Shown piece by piece: positions 33,569-43,323 of a DNA stretch of 64,000 nt (position 1 is its first letter; each line of letters begins with the position of its first letter). Under the pieces are notes generated by a model. The model saw only the letters and a program-made list of their open reading frames with translations. It did no database searches and was not told the DNA's origin. Made by a program: the position numbers and the translations under genes. The DNA comes from Antricoccus suffuscus (GTDB lineage Bacteria; Actinomycetota; Actinomycetes; Mycobacteriales; Antricoccaceae): assembly GCF_003003235.1 (NCBI RefSeq), contig NZ_PVUE01000006.1, forward strand, positions 171,208 to 235,207, read 5' to 3'.

Positions 33569-34411
33569 TTAGCGAGTCGCAAACTGCGCGGACGGGCCCA
33601 CAACGTGTGCGGCGCAGGCGATCTTGCCAGTGCCGCGGTCTCGAAGGCTCATGCTCAGTGCCGTCGAGGGGTGGGAACGGAACACATCGTCCACGATCAC
33701 GTCCGCGGGCCCTTCCACGGTCGGCCGAAGGTATCGGACCGTAATGGAATCGACCTGCGCGAGGCCCGCCCGGCGGGCGCCGGACAGCAACAGGTGGGCG
33801 CCTACGGCGCCGTGCAGGAATCCGAACGGGTTCGCCGTACGCGGTGTCAACTCGATCGACGCCACGGGTACCGGTCCGCTGCCAGCTACCTCGACCGGCG
33901 TGGTGTCGTACTGCTGCTCGATCGGCACACTCGCCCACTCCGGCAGATCCAGGACACGAGTGTCCCCTGGCTGGATCCTGCCGGCGAAACCGCGCGGGAT
34001 CTCTTTGACAGGAGCACAACTCACCGTGGCGAACGCGACGGGGGATCCCGTGCTGTCGGTGACAACGGCCTCGGTCATGATAATCCGCTTCCCCGGCTTG
34101 ACGACGCGGCCGACGGTGCGCAGGTCACCGGGTGCGGGCCGCGCGAGCAGATTGACGGCCATGTCGGCGGTGAGAGTCACCATCGGCGGATCCGTGGCCG
34201 CCACGCTTCCCATGCCTGTCGCAATGTCGATGGCACACAAGATGGCGAGCTCACTCAGATGTCCGTCGGCATCCGACAGCCGGTCGGCGCCGGGAATGAC
34301 GACCTCGGTCGATCCGTCGTGCTGCAGCGTCACCCGCGACCCGAGATAAGCGGACAGGCTGTCGAACGACTGTGAGGTCATGGCTGGCGCTGGGGATCCA
34401 GGCACGGACAC
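33569..34411 (-). CDS. PaaI-type acyl-CoA thioesterase, double hotdog
   Basis: The 280-residue protein contains two hotdog units. The first (about 40-150) has HLSELAILCAIDIATGMGSVAATDPPMVTLTADMAVNLLARP and GKRIIMTEAVVTDSTGSPVAFATVSC. The second (about 190-275) has NPFGFLHGAVGAHLLLSGARRAG, with FLHGAV like the family HGG, VRYLRPTVEGPADV and GKIACAAHVV. Single-chain double hotdogs hydrolyse acyl-CoA thioesters. GTG 34411 was chosen because AGGAG lies 6-7 nt upstream; the frame is open to 34465 and has an internal ATG at 34381. It stands apart from an operon, convergent with DUF3558. Confidence 0.82.
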   Translation of the reverse strand: MSVPGSPAPAMTSQSFDSLSAYLGSRVTLQHDGSTEVVIPGADRLSDADGHLSELAILCAIDIATGMGSVAATDPPMVTLTADMAVNLLARPAPGDLRTVGRVVKPGKRIIMTEAVVTDSTGSPVAFATVSCAPVKEIPRGFAGRIQPGDTRVLDLPEWASVPIEQQYDTTPVEVAGSGPVPVASIELTPRTANPFGFLHGAVGAHLLLSGARRAGLAQVDSITVRYLRPTVEGPADVIVDDVFRSHPSTALSMSLRDRGTGKIACAAHVVGPSAQFATR

Positions 34412-34600
34412 GCGGGGCTCCTGACGAAAATTGGCGGCATCGACGGCCGGGTGCCGGACTGCCACCAGTCACATTAGATCGCACGTGATGTGGCCCCATG
34501 GATGGGGTTGCCCACCCGAATCAACCTCACGTGCTAGCGCTTCATCGGGCGGGTAAGTGACCAAACGTCGGCGTTCGACCGAGCGGCGTACGTTTCAATC

Positions 34601-35581
34601 ATGGATCAGACACCCCAACACCCCATCCCCTCCGGATTTGGGGGGCAGACGACCGCCCGTGAAGTCCTGACCAACATCGATCTAACGGGCAAGCTCGCGG
34701 TCGTGACAGGCGGGTACTCGGGTCTCGGGATCGAGACGGTTGCCGCTCTCCATGGCGCGGGTGCCACCGTCATAGTGCCGGCGCGGCGGGTGGAGGCCGC
34801 GCGCGCGGCGCTGGACACCCGAGGTCTCGGTGACGTCGAGGTCGGCGAGCTCGACCTGGCCGATCTGCGGAGCGTTCGCGCGTTCGCGGAGCGGTTTATC
34901 GCGAGCGGGCGCGGCATCGACATCCTGATTAATAACGCGGCGATCATGGCGGCGCCGGAAGCTCGAGTCGGCGACGGCTGGGAGTCGCAGTTCGCGACGA
35001 ACCACCTGGGCCATTTCGCACTCACCAACCTTCTCTGGCCGGCGCTGACAGCACAGGATGCTGCTCGGGTCGTGGCGCTCACCTCGACCGGTCACAAGCT
35101 CTCTGGTATCCGATTCGACGATCCCCAGTTCACCAGCGGATATGACAAGTGGCTCGCATACGGCCAGGCCAAGACCGCCGACAGTCTTTTCGCCGTTCAG
35201 CTCGATGCGCTCGGAGCATCCCACGGCGTACGCGCCTTCGCCGTACATCCAGGCGGAATCATGACCGAGCTGCAACGACATCTACCTAAAGCCGAGATGA
35301 TCGCGGCCGGCTGGATAACCGAAGACGGCACGGTCAACGAGCGCTTCAAGTCCCCGGAGCAAGGGGCCGCGACCTCCGTTTGGGCGGCCACCTCGCCGCT
35401 GCTGGAGGGAATGGGCGGAGTGTATTGCGAGGATTGCGACATCGCGGAGCGGACGGCAGTCGGTAGCCCGACGGCGCGCGTCCGGGGCGTCGACGCACAT
35501 GCGGTCGATCGCGATGATGCCTCACGGCTTTGGTCGTATTCGGTCGCGCTGACCGGCATCGACGCCTTCGCTGCGGGATAA
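34601..35581 (+). CDS. SDR-family oxidoreductase (retinol dehydrogenase / WWOX-like branch)
   Basis: The 326-residue protein has cofactor motif TGGYSGLGIET and structural motif INNAAIMAAPE. ATNHLGHFALTNLL is typical of the RDH/protochlorophyllide-reductase-like branch, and YGQAKTADSLFA supplies Tyr and Lys. HPGGIMTELQRHLP follows. ARR at the end of strand 2 suggests NADP(H). ATG 34601 has no strong RBS. The substrate is unknown. Confidence 0.85.
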   Translation: MDQTPQHPIPSGFGGQTTAREVLTNIDLTGKLAVVTGGYSGLGIETVAALHGAGATVIVPARRVEAARAALDTRGLGDVEVGELDLADLRSVRAFAERFIASGRGIDILINNAAIMAAPEARVGDGWESQFATNHLGHFALTNLLWPALTAQDAARVVALTSTGHKLSGIRFDDPQFTSGYDKWLAYGQAKTADSLFAVQLDALGASHGVRAFAVHPGGIMTELQRHLPKAEMIAAGWITEDGTVNERFKSPEQGAATSVWAATSPLLEGMGGVYCEDCDIAERTAVGSPTARVRGVDAHAVDRDDASRLWSYSVALTGIDAFAAG

Positions 35582-35636
35582 ACCGCGACGTACCGGCGCC
35601 GTCATCTGCCGGCGGCTGCTCAGCCGTTCCGGCGGG

Positions 35637-37445
35637 TCAGCCCTTGTCTTCGAAACCCATTACGATCGCCCGCAGCCGGTCGGTCTTGGCTGGTGTCCAG
35701 CCAGGCGGTTGGATGACGGCCGCCCAGCCCGCGACGTACTCCTGGGTGTAGCGGTGGCCGTGTCCCGGCGGTACGTCGACCGGCTCCAGCATGTCCATGG
35801 TGACCTGCCAGAACGTGATGACCGGCAGCCAGGTCATGTTGGGGTTGACGTCGGCGCCGCGAGGTTCGGACAACCAGTCCGGGCGCGACCAGATCAGGTC
35901 GGTGCTCAGCCACGTGACCGGATCGGACGCGTGTTGTAGGTACAGGACCCGCGTGGTCCCCCATGGCTGCGAGACCGGCGGGATACCTGTAGCCGGGTCA
36001 CTGGCGAATCGGACGACCCGCCCGTCGCGAAACACCGGCTGGATTTCTGGGCTACCGGCATCCCGCTGGTCGGTGAATTCCTTGTGCAACGGGTTAAACC
36101 AGGGCGGCCCGGCGAAGATCGCTCCGGAGATACGATTGCGCAAATCCGCCTCACCGCTGAAAGCGGCGTCCAGCGCGAACGAACCAAGGCTCTCGCCGAA
36201 CAGCAGCAGCTTGGGACGGCTCCCCTCGGGCAACTGCGACCAACGTTCGTAGACCGCGTCGAACAAGGCCCGACCCGCCTCCCGAGCGCGCTGCTGGTCC
36301 ACCGCTATCGACGCCCACGATGGGAGATACGAATACTGGATGGCGATACTGGCGATGTCTCCGCCGGTTTCGTATTCCACGCTGGACAGCGCACCTGGAT
36401 CCACCCAGCCGGTGCCGGTGGTGCCGGCGACCAACACGTATTTCCGATCGAATCCGCCCGCCCTGACCAGGTCGTCAACGGCAAGCTTGGCCCTAGACTC
36501 CACGTCCTCCGGCGCGGACTCGATGCCGGCGTAGGCGCGGATCGGCGCCAGCGCGGGTGAATCGTTGAAGTCGCTGATCTGCTGTTCGGTGGGCCCGCGA
36601 CCGACGAAGTTGCGGCCCTGGAATCCCAAGGTGTCCCAGGGGATCAGCGATCCCGGACCGCCGGAGCGCAACGCGGTCGTGGGTTCGCGGGCGTCACTGC
36701 TTGTCCCGGTGTCCTGCAGCGCGAAACTGCGGTCCGCTACCGCGATGACCCCGTCCACCAGGACGCCGCTGACCAGTAACACCACGCTGAGAGCCACCGC
36801 AAGCCATCCGGTCGCGCGGGCCGCCCTGGCTCCCATCCAGCGGGTCAGCGAGTCGGCCAACCGCCGGAACAGCCAGCGCAGACCGCGCGCGATCGCCATC
36901 AGCAGTGCGAATACCAGCAGTCCAGCGACCGGCATCAATGCGATGGAGCCAAGGCTCTCAGACCCGATGCCGATCAGCGTCCTACTCTGCCGTTGCCAGT
37001 ATTGGCCGAGCACGAAGAACACCACTAACAGCGCTCCCCCTGCGACGAAGAAGATCTGCCAGGAACGGCGGCGACCGCGGCGTACTTGCCGGCGACCGGC
37101 GAACTCCCGCCACAGCCACGCGCCGATAAGACCCAGCCCGTAGCCGATCGCGCCGGTAATCCCGGCCACCGTGCCCTGTACGAGTCCGGGCCGAGGCAGC
37201 AGTGACGGAGTCATGGACAGGCAGGCAAGCACCAGCGCAACCCAGGCTCCGGACAACGACGGCAGCCGATACCAACGCGATAGCGTCGAATCCACCGGCT
37301 CCGGGCTGGCGATCGGCTCGACCGAGTTGCCCTCGGACGACAACGGCTCGACTGGCTCGTCCTCGGGCGGCGACGACTCGACTGCGGACGACTCGACCGG
37401 CTCAGCATCGCTGGCCGATGCCGTAGACCCGCTAGAAGGTGTCAT
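35637..37445 (-). CDS. Membrane-anchored alpha/beta hydrolase (PF10081-like)
   Basis: The 602-residue product starts with a Ser/Glu/Pro-rich acidic tail (about 1-55). Four or five membrane helices (about 65-235) follow, the region seen in actinobacterial proteins with an N-terminal transmembrane domain. A large extracytoplasmic alpha/beta-hydrolase domain follows, with nucleophile elbow GESLGS in KLLLFGESLGSFALDAAFSG, YETGGDIASIAIQYSYLPSWASI and VLYLQHASDPVTWLS. It is probably a lipid or ester hydrolase at the cell envelope. The ATG at 37445 is preceded by a GTG at 37448 and GGAGG. It lies 92 bp downstream of the CPBP protease on the same strand in the sense that both are minus. Confidence 0.8.
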   Translation of the reverse strand: MTPSSGSTASASDAEPVESSAVESSPPEDEPVEPLSSEGNSVEPIASPEPVDSTLSRWYRLPSLSGAWVALVLACLSMTPSLLPRPGLVQGTVAGITGAIGYGLGLIGAWLWREFAGRRQVRRGRRRSWQIFFVAGGALLVVFFVLGQYWQRQSRTLIGIGSESLGSIALMPVAGLLVFALLMAIARGLRWLFRRLADSLTRWMGARAARATGWLAVALSVVLLVSGVLVDGVIAVADRSFALQDTGTSSDAREPTTALRSGGPGSLIPWDTLGFQGRNFVGRGPTEQQISDFNDSPALAPIRAYAGIESAPEDVESRAKLAVDDLVRAGGFDRKYVLVAGTTGTGWVDPGALSSVEYETGGDIASIAIQYSYLPSWASIAVDQQRAREAGRALFDAVYERWSQLPEGSRPKLLLFGESLGSFALDAAFSGEADLRNRISGAIFAGPPWFNPLHKEFTDQRDAGSPEIQPVFRDGRVVRFASDPATGIPPVSQPWGTTRVLYLQHASDPVTWLSTDLIWSRPDWLSEPRGADVNPNMTWLPVITFWQVTMDMLEPVDVPPGHGHRYTQEYVAGWAAVIQPPGWTPAKTDRLRAIVMGFEDKG

Positions 37446-37536
37446 CACAGTCGCCTCCGATCGGGGGCGAGTGCCCGCGATCAGTATCGCCTAACAAACC
37501 TGGATTCGGCGTGCAGGTCCTAGCACGGCTGAATTC

Positions 37537-38217
37537 TCATCCCAGCACAATGACTACGAAGGCCACGCCCAGACCGTTGACCGCCCAATGTAGTGCCATG
37601 GAGGGAATCAAACTGCCACTGCGATAGCGGAGTTCGGCGAACAGCACGCCAGCCGCACCGGTGAACAGCACGGTCCCGGCAATCCGGATCACCGACCCGA
37701 CTAGGCCCCCGCCGCTGACGGTGTCGACCGCGGCGTTAGCCGAGCCCCCGCCGAGTGCCGACAGCACATGCCACAGCCCGAAGAGCACCGCGGAGCCCAG
37801 CGTCGCGGCACGCGGCGTGTAACGGCGTCGCAGCAGTGCCCACAGCACGCCTCGGAAGGCGAACTCTTCCACCAGGACGGTGCCCAGCGGGATCGTCAGC
37901 AGCACACGCACCCAGGGATCGCCCGGCACCGGACCGCTCGCGAGATTTCGAGTCCATGGCAGGAGCAACGCCACCACGAATACTGCGAGGGCCCCAATCA
38001 ATATCCACAGCGCCCAACGCATTCCACGGGCCCAAGTGGCCCGGCCCAGGCCCAGCTCGCCCATGCTTAACCCTGCCCATAAGGCGATCCCTATCAAGAC
38101 TGCGAACAGGCATGCCGCAACGATCAGCCCATGTCCAGGAAAGAGCAGGTGCGCCGACACATTTGCCGTCACCATCGCGACGATGGTGACGATCAACGCT
38201 CTCCCGGTGCTGCCCAT
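37537..38217 (-). CDS. CPBP-family intramembrane metalloprotease
   Basis: The 226-residue polytopic protein has the CPBP (Abi/CAAX protease) motifs. LVEEFAFRGVLWALLRRRY carries the Glu-Glu and Arg, FGLWHVLSAL supplies His, and SMALHWAVN carries the second His. It has about seven hydrophobic segments. Family members cleave prenylated or membrane proteins, or protect against bacteriocins. A decayed copy of its first 25 or so codons is at 63601-63679. Confidence 0.85.
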   Translation of the reverse strand: MGSTGRALIVTIVAMVTANVSAHLLFPGHGLIVAACLFAVLIGIALWAGLSMGELGLGRATWARGMRWALWILIGALAVFVVALLLPWTRNLASGPVPGDPWVRVLLTIPLGTVLVEEFAFRGVLWALLRRRYTPRAATLGSAVLFGLWHVLSALGGGSANAAVDTVSGGGLVGSVIRIAGTVLFTGAAGVLFAELRYRSGSLIPSMALHWAVNGLGVAFVVIVLG

Positions 38218-38429
38218 CGCGCCATCTCCCGGCTACCTGCGGCGGCGCATTGCCAGACGCGTCAGAACTTCGACCGTACGCGGCCTATACCCATCCGATT
38301 CGCGGATCAAGGTCGAAGAAAGCCGAGAGCTTGCTGCGTATGGAAATTTGGTCCTGGTGGCCGGAACGCTACGTCTTCGTTGCGGAGCTTCCCGTTGGGG
38401 CGTCGGGAAAATTGGACAGTAAGTCGATA

Positions 38430-38980
38430 TGCGCCAAATATGCTCACTGGAGTCCCCCATGTATTGCTCCTGCCATCCCTGATGATTAGAAGACGGTGGA
38501 TCTGCGCTGAATGGACACGGCACCGAGCGGTAGCCATTTGTGACCGGCGGCCCGGGCGGGATTGGGAGCCAGGCATAGCATTTCAGGAAGACATCGTGAT
38601 GGCCGCGGAAAGACACGAGCGATGCTGCGCACTACGCGGTTCCACGAGCAAACCGCCAACCGAGATATCGTCGCTGGCTGGCAGAAGGCGGCCCTCGGTG
38701 GCTGGTGCCAGACCTCGCCGGCCCGCGCGAAGAGCACAAGCAAGACATGGTGCGAAAGTATGCTCGGGCCGTAGGCAAGCGCAATCTGCTGTGGCATCTC
38801 CCAAGGCCCGGTGCCGCAGGAAAAGCCAAGGGCAATGGAGGTCTACTACCAGCTCCCGACCGTCGCTATTCGATCCGGACCCTTGACGGCTTGCTCACAC
38901 AATGACAGAAAGCACCCGGTCCTGATACACATTTTCCTTGCCGGCGGCGGGGCGTACTGGGCCGCAGACTCGTTCCACTC
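38430..38980 (+). pseudogene. Decayed copy of the NmrA-like reductase and epimerase genes (intact at 61906-63497)
   Basis: Bases from about 38561 follow the intact reductase: CAGGAAGAC, then MLRTTRFHEQTANR, then in another frame DLAGPREEHKQDMVRKYAR and AVGKRNLLW, PGAAGKAKGNGGLLP, each matching the product of 61906-62664. A shorter patch near 38430-38490 also aligns. The stop at 38903-38905 is followed by the intergenic junction and bases 38923-38975, which match the start of the epimerase (FLAGGAGALGRR region) but with stops. Frameshifts and a deletion of the middle of the gene make it nonfunctional. The rest of the 38218-39216 gap shows no other gene. Confidence 0.82.
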
Positions 38981-39093
38981 CAATAGGACGGACATGGCGA
39001 GCAATTTTGTTTGCGCTCTTAGCCGTCTTCTGACGTCAGTCTGGCAAGCGCATTGACCACACCCCCGAACAGCGCCTTGAAGTTCGTGAGACC

Positions 39094-39158
39094 TTGACAT
39101 CTGCGCTTGAGCATAACTAGCGTTCATCATCATGTGATGGTCGCATTCGCCATTTGAA
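39094..39158 (+). promoter_or_regulatory. Promoter and IclR-type operator for the livHMGF-like operon
   Basis: TTGACA (39094-39099), 18 bp and TAGCGT (39118-39123) form a promoter. A palindrome TTCGC-CAT-TTGAA (39146-39158) starts exactly 23 nt past the -10. The same distance and a matching palindrome occur before the SDR at 43399 and the binding protein at 45471. CATCA-TG-TGATG (39128-39139) is a second palindrome between them. Confidence 0.6.
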
Positions 39159-39216
39159 AGAAAGGTGGATTTACGAACCAAAGCAACTTCGTGTTAGGTC
39201 GAGGTGTGGGCAGGCT

Positions 39217-40107
39217 ATGCAACAGCTGATTCAAACCCTCATGAGCGGGATCCTCGTTGGTGGACTCTACGGGGTGTTCAGTAGCGGTCTCACGCTCATA
39301 TTCGGGATCACTCGCGTCATCAACTTCGCACACGGCGACTTCGTAACCCTAGGGATGTTCGGCGCAGTACTACTGTTTACCAGCCTCGGTATCAACCCAC
39401 TGATCAGCATCATTCCCGTAGCGATCGGCACCTTCATAATAGGAGCCTTGATTTACAGCGTGATAATTCGACGCACACTCGTAGTCAAAGGCATCACCGC
39501 CATAGATGCCCAACACGGGCAGCTGGTTTTGACACTGGCAGTCTCCATCTTGATATCCAATTCGCTCCTAATGCTGTTTGGCCCTTCCTCGCGGTCCGTC
39601 TCGGGCTTCCTGGGACACAGTTACAACATCGCGGGGATCTACCTGAGTGAGGCGCGCCTTGTTTCATTCATAGTCGCGGTTGTGCTTTTCCTGCTGCTAT
39701 ACCTGGCGCTCCAAAGGACCCTCTACGGCAAGGCAATTCGCGCAACCGTCGATGATCGCGACATGGCATCGATGGTCGGCATCAACCCGAACAGAGTGTT
39801 CCTCCTGAGCTTTAGCGTCGGGACGATGTTGACCGGGATCGCCGGATGTGTGCTCGCCATGTACTACCCCGTCACGCCAACAACTGGGCAACAGTTCCTG
39901 GTCATTGCGTTCGTCACTGTCGTCATGGGTGGCCTTGGCGACATCGTCGGGGCCTTCGTCGCGGGCATCGTCGTAGGCATCATCCAGCAACTGACCGCCG
40001 TTTACGTAGCCATCGACCTACAGAACGCGGGGCTCTTCGTGGCCTTCGTTCTGATCCTCGTATTCAGGCCCCAAGGTATCCTGAGCCGGAAGCGAGTCGG
40101 CATATGA
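39217..40107 (+). CDS. livH: Branched-chain-amino-acid-type ABC permease LivH
   Basis: The 296-residue integral membrane protein has the LivH opening LIQTLMSGILVGGLYGVFSSGLTLIFGITRVINFAHGDFVTLGMF, a cytoplasmic segment ATVDDRDMASMVGINPNRVFLLSF (the EAA-like loop) and GGLGDIVGAFVAGIVVGI. It forms the channel with LivM. ATG 39217 is placed to give this conserved start. It overlaps LivM by 4 bp. Family importers carry amino acids, amides, urea or aromatic acids; the neighbourhood suggests an aromatic or alicyclic carboxylate here. Confidence 0.92.
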   Translation: MQQLIQTLMSGILVGGLYGVFSSGLTLIFGITRVINFAHGDFVTLGMFGAVLLFTSLGINPLISIIPVAIGTFIIGALIYSVIIRRTLVVKGITAIDAQHGQLVLTLAVSILISNSLLMLFGPSSRSVSGFLGHSYNIAGIYLSEARLVSFIVAVVLFLLLYLALQRTLYGKAIRATVDDRDMASMVGINPNRVFLLSFSVGTMLTGIAGCVLAMYYPVTPTTGQQFLVIAFVTVVMGGLGDIVGAFVAGIVVGIIQQLTAVYVAIDLQNAGLFVAFVLILVFRPQGILSRKRVGI

Positions 40108-41177
40108 CCCGTCTGAGAAAGGTCCTTACGTCAACAGGTTGGCTCGGCCTGATCGTCGCAGTTCTGGTCGCGAGCTTGCCGTACTGGTTTATCCAGACAC
40201 AGTTCCTACTCAGCGTCTGCACCGTTGCGCTCATCTTTATGACGGCGTCAATCGGGTGGAACATCATCAGTGGGTTCGGCGGGCAGATCTCCTTCGGGCA
40301 TAGCATCTTCTTCGGACTCGGCGCCTACACTGCAGCACTGTTCCAAAACCGCCTCAACGGCAACGCCTGGGTTGGCGTGCTACTTGGCATGGTCGTCGCG
40401 GCAGTCGTCGCCGTGCTTCTCGGCTTGTTGACCCTGCGTCTTCGTGGCATCTTCTTCGCGTTGGCAACCTTCGCCCTGACCCTAACGTTTGCCATTCTCG
40501 CTACACATTTTCAGAGCTTCACAGGCGGCGCCGTGGGTGTCACCCTGCCGATCCTTGGTAATGACCCCGCTCAGTTCTCGTTCGACAACAAGCTTGGTTA
40601 CTACTACATCGCGCTAATATTCGCCGCGGCAAGTTTCATCGTCGCGTGGCTAATTCTGCGTTCCCGGTTCGGGCTTCAACTACGCGCCATTCGAGCGGAT
40701 CAGGACGCGGCTAAGGCGTGCGGCGTACTAGCGACCAGAGTCAAGCTCATCGCGCTCGCCTTAAGCGCCGTAGTGACGGGACTTGCCGGTGGGATATATC
40801 TGGAATATATCCGCTTCATCGACCCCAATAGCGCGTTTGGCGCAAACCTTGCGACGCAGATCGCGGTGATCGCGTTCGTCGGAGGTTCCGGCTATTTGTG
40901 GGGTCCCGTCATTGGCGCGGCGATATTGGTCCCACTCCAGCAGATTCTTAACTCTGGGCTCTCCACATTCCCCGCGGGCTTCAACCTCGTTGTGTACGCA
41001 GTAGTTGTTCTCGCGATTCTCTGGTTCGAACCGCGCGGCCTGCTAGCGCTGCGCCGGCGATTCTCCTCGCGGAAGCGGCGAGCCAAGGGCGACTCCCCCG
41101 ACGCCGAGAGTTCCGCTACTGATGACACTTCGCCCGGTAGCGATAACGGCCTCACTACCTCGGGGGTGGATCGATGA
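40104..41177 (+). CDS. livM: Branched-chain-amino-acid-type ABC permease LivM
   Basis: The 357-residue permease contains SIGWNIISGFGGQISFGHSIFFGLGAYTAAL and LRLRGIFFALATFAL. The cytoplasmic loop is AIRADQDAAKACGVLATRVKLIALALSAVVTGLAGGIY, and GGSGYLWGPVIGAAILV is the typical LivM end. A charged, Ser/Asp-rich tail of about 35 residues follows. It starts at ATG 40104 inside the LivH stop (ATGA) and overlaps LivG the same way, so all four transporter genes are translationally coupled. Confidence 0.92.
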   Translation: MTRLRKVLTSTGWLGLIVAVLVASLPYWFIQTQFLLSVCTVALIFMTASIGWNIISGFGGQISFGHSIFFGLGAYTAALFQNRLNGNAWVGVLLGMVVAAVVAVLLGLLTLRLRGIFFALATFALTLTFAILATHFQSFTGGAVGVTLPILGNDPAQFSFDNKLGYYYIALIFAAASFIVAWLILRSRFGLQLRAIRADQDAAKACGVLATRVKLIALALSAVVTGLAGGIYLEYIRFIDPNSAFGANLATQIAVIAFVGGSGYLWGPVIGAAILVPLQQILNSGLSTFPAGFNLVVYAVVVLAILWFEPRGLLALRRRFSSRKRRAKGDSPDAESSATDDTSPGSDNGLTTSGVDR

Positions 41178-41926
41178 CAGCACCGAACCCACTTCTGAAG
41201 GTTAGTTCACTCACGATTCGATTCGGGGGGCTGCTGGCGGTCAACAACGTGAGCTTTATGGTGAATAACCGCGAGATACTTGGGATCATTGGGCCCAATG
41301 GCGCAGGCAAGACAACGACTTTCAACGCCATCGCAGGTGCCCAGCGAGTGACGTCAGGGCAAATCAAAATCGACGACGTCTCGATCGTCGGTCGAAGTCC
41401 CGAACGAGTCGCACGGGCAGGTATCGCCCGAACGTTCCAGACAGTTCGGCTGTTTGGTGAGTTGTCGGTTGAGGAAAACATCACTATTGCGGCGTCTACG
41501 GTCGAGCCGTCTATGACCGCCGCACGAAACAAGGCACGAGCGGTCGCGGACAAGCTCAGTATCACGGAATTGCTTGATGCCAACGTCAGCGAGCTACCGC
41601 TTGCGCTGCAAAAAAAGGTCGAGATCGCCCGGGGCTTAGCACTGAGCCCGCGCGTGTTGCTACTTGACGAGATGATGAGCGGGCTCACCGCGACAGAGAC
41701 TTCGGAGATCATCTCGGTCATCAAAGGTCTTAACGCCGACGGACTAACGATCGTCGTCATTGAGCACGTCATCCGAGTCATCATTGAACTCGCCGACCGC
41801 GTGCTTGTCCTTGACCACGGCGAACTGATCGCGGAAGGCGAGCCACGGCAAGTAATGCGTGACAAGAACGTCGTTAGGGCCTATCTAGGCGTGAGCGCCG
41901 CCCGCCAATTCGAGGAGCCGGACTGA
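41174..41926 (+). CDS. livG: ABC transporter ATP-binding protein LivG
   Basis: The 250-residue ATPase has Walker A GPNGAGKTT, Q-loop ARTFQTVRLF, Walker B VLLLDEMMSGL and H-loop EHVIRV. The signature segment is degenerate, LPLALQKKVEIARGLA, where LSGGQ would be expected; degenerate signatures of this sort occur in LivG-like subunits. It drives import with LivF. The neighbouring overlaps are 4 bp upstream and 1 bp downstream. Confidence 0.9.
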   Translation: MTAPNPLLKVSSLTIRFGGLLAVNNVSFMVNNREILGIIGPNGAGKTTTFNAIAGAQRVTSGQIKIDDVSIVGRSPERVARAGIARTFQTVRLFGELSVEENITIAASTVEPSMTAARNKARAVADKLSITELLDANVSELPLALQKKVEIARGLALSPRVLLLDEMMSGLTATETSEIISVIKGLNADGLTIVVIEHVIRVIIELADRVLVLDHGELIAEGEPRQVMRDKNVVRAYLGVSAARQFEEPD

Positions 41927-42690
41927 TGACCGCACAACACCCGGACACTACCGCCGACGGTCGAGCCTCGGCCGCCCATCCGCCAATACTGAGGGTCGAC
42001 AGTCTCACGGTCGGATACGGTGCCATTCGCGCGCTGATTGATGTCTCGTTCGAGCTTCAACAAGGCGAGTTCCTGGGCGTGCTGGGCTCTAATGGCGCGG
42101 GTAAGTCGACGCTGCTCAAGACGATCTCCGGACTGCTGAAACCAGAGCGCGGCTCGATCTCTTTCGGGGGCAGATCCCTCCACGGACTTTCCGCGTACCA
42201 GATTCCTGCAGTGGGTATCGCCCACGTCCCAGAACGTCGCCGCGTATTTCCATCTTTGTCAGTGCTGGACAACTTGCGGCTCGGCGGGTACAAAGTCTCT
42301 CGCGCGGACCGCGATGCTGGACTCGAAGAGATTTTCGGGGTGTTCCCACGGCTTGCTGAGCGGCGCGCTCAGTTAGCTGGCTCCCTCAGTGGCGGTGAGC
42401 AGCAGATGCTCGCTGTTGGGCGCGCGCTCATGTTGCATCCGCGCCTGCTCATGCTCGACGAGCCGTCGCTCGGTCTCGCACCGGTAATCGTGGAGGAGAT
42501 GTTCGCCAAACTTGCCCAGATACATCGTGATACGAACGTGTCAATCCTGCTCATCGAGCAGAACGCTACCCAAGCTTTAGAAGTCATCGAACGTGGGGTT
42601 GTGCTCAGCACGGGCAGAGTTACCTTCGAAGGTTCACGCAGCGAACTGTCGGGCAGCGACTTCCTGCGCGAGGCGTATCTCGGCATCTGA
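41926..42690 (+). CDS. livF: ABC transporter ATP-binding protein LivF
   Basis: The 254-residue ATPase has Walker A GSNGAGKST, the family phrase VPERRRVFPSLSVLDNLRLGGY and signature LSGGEQQMLAVGRALM. Walker B LLMLDEPSLGLAPV and H-loop LIEQN complete the set. It shares TGATG with the LivG stop. It ends 27 bp before the convergent CMD-family gene. The N-terminal 20 residues are a variable extension before LRVDSLTVGYG. Confidence 0.92.
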   Translation: MTAQHPDTTADGRASAAHPPILRVDSLTVGYGAIRALIDVSFELQQGEFLGVLGSNGAGKSTLLKTISGLLKPERGSISFGGRSLHGLSAYQIPAVGIAHVPERRRVFPSLSVLDNLRLGGYKVSRADRDAGLEEIFGVFPRLAERRAQLAGSLSGGEQQMLAVGRALMLHPRLLMLDEPSLGLAPVIVEEMFAKLAQIHRDTNVSILLIEQNATQALEVIERGVVLSTGRVTFEGSRSELSGSDFLREAYLGI

Positions 42691-42717
42691 GCTCTGCGTC
42701 TGACTGTTACGCGTCGA

Positions 42718-43275
42718 CTAGGAGTGTCCCAGCGGATACTCCCTGAGGTACGGCTGGTAGCCGTCCTCGATATCGATCTGCAGTCCACCGAGTACGCGTA
42801 CAACGGAGTTGTAGTAAGAAATGACGATCACCAGGTCTACCAACCGCGCATCCGATAGAAATGTTTTGAGCGCGGCAGCAGTATCGTCCGTCAGTGCGCG
42901 TGAACTCGTGAGTTCACGCGCGCTAGCTAGGATCGCATGATCCTCGCTAGAGAAATGTCCGCCAGTATCTTTACCTTCGGTCACCGCAATCAGGGATCGA
43001 ATATCTTGTTCGGTTACACCGAAATCCTGTCCGATCTTGACGTGATGGCTCCACTCGTACGCCGTCGCGGTGAGGTACCCAACTTGCAGGATCGCCAATT
43101 CCCGATGGCGCGGATCTAACTCACAGCCGAACCGTATCCACCCCCCAACACCCTGCAGCCGGCGTAAGCCTTCTGGCGAGTTCGCGAGTGCGCGAAACAG
43201 GTTGATAGGCCTTGCCAGCAACTCCTTGTCATCAGCAGCGAGATCATCATCGTTCAGGTATGGGACGCGGGCCAT
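42718..43275 (-). CDS. Carboxymuconolactone decarboxylase (CMD/AhpD-fold) protein
   Basis: The 185-residue helical protein has the CMD pattern: ELDPRHRELAILQVGYLTATAYEWSHHVKIGQDFGVTEQDIRSLIA, with EWSHH as the usual E-x-x-H region, and LVDLVIVISYYNSVVRVLGGL. No CxxC redox pair is present, so it is not an AhpD-type peroxidase. Members in catabolic clusters act as decarboxylases, lactone hydrolases or unknown helpers. It is divergent from the SDR at 43399. Confidence 0.87.
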   Translation of the reverse strand: MARVPYLNDDDLAADDKELLARPINLFRALANSPEGLRRLQGVGGWIRFGCELDPRHRELAILQVGYLTATAYEWSHHVKIGQDFGVTEQDIRSLIAVTEGKDTGGHFSSEDHAILASARELTSSRALTDDTAAALKTFLSDARLVDLVIVISYYNSVVRVLGGLQIDIEDGYQPYLREYPLGHS

Positions 43276-43323
43276 GGTTGAAAGCTCCTTCTTAGTCTTA
43301 CCTATCGAGCTCTATCTGTCGTG

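Noticed and set aside
37880..38422. Plus-strand frames opposite and downstream of the CPBP gene
   Set aside because: They have basic, Arg/Pro-rich composition typical of shadow frames, and the region after 38430 is better explained by the decayed reductase copy.
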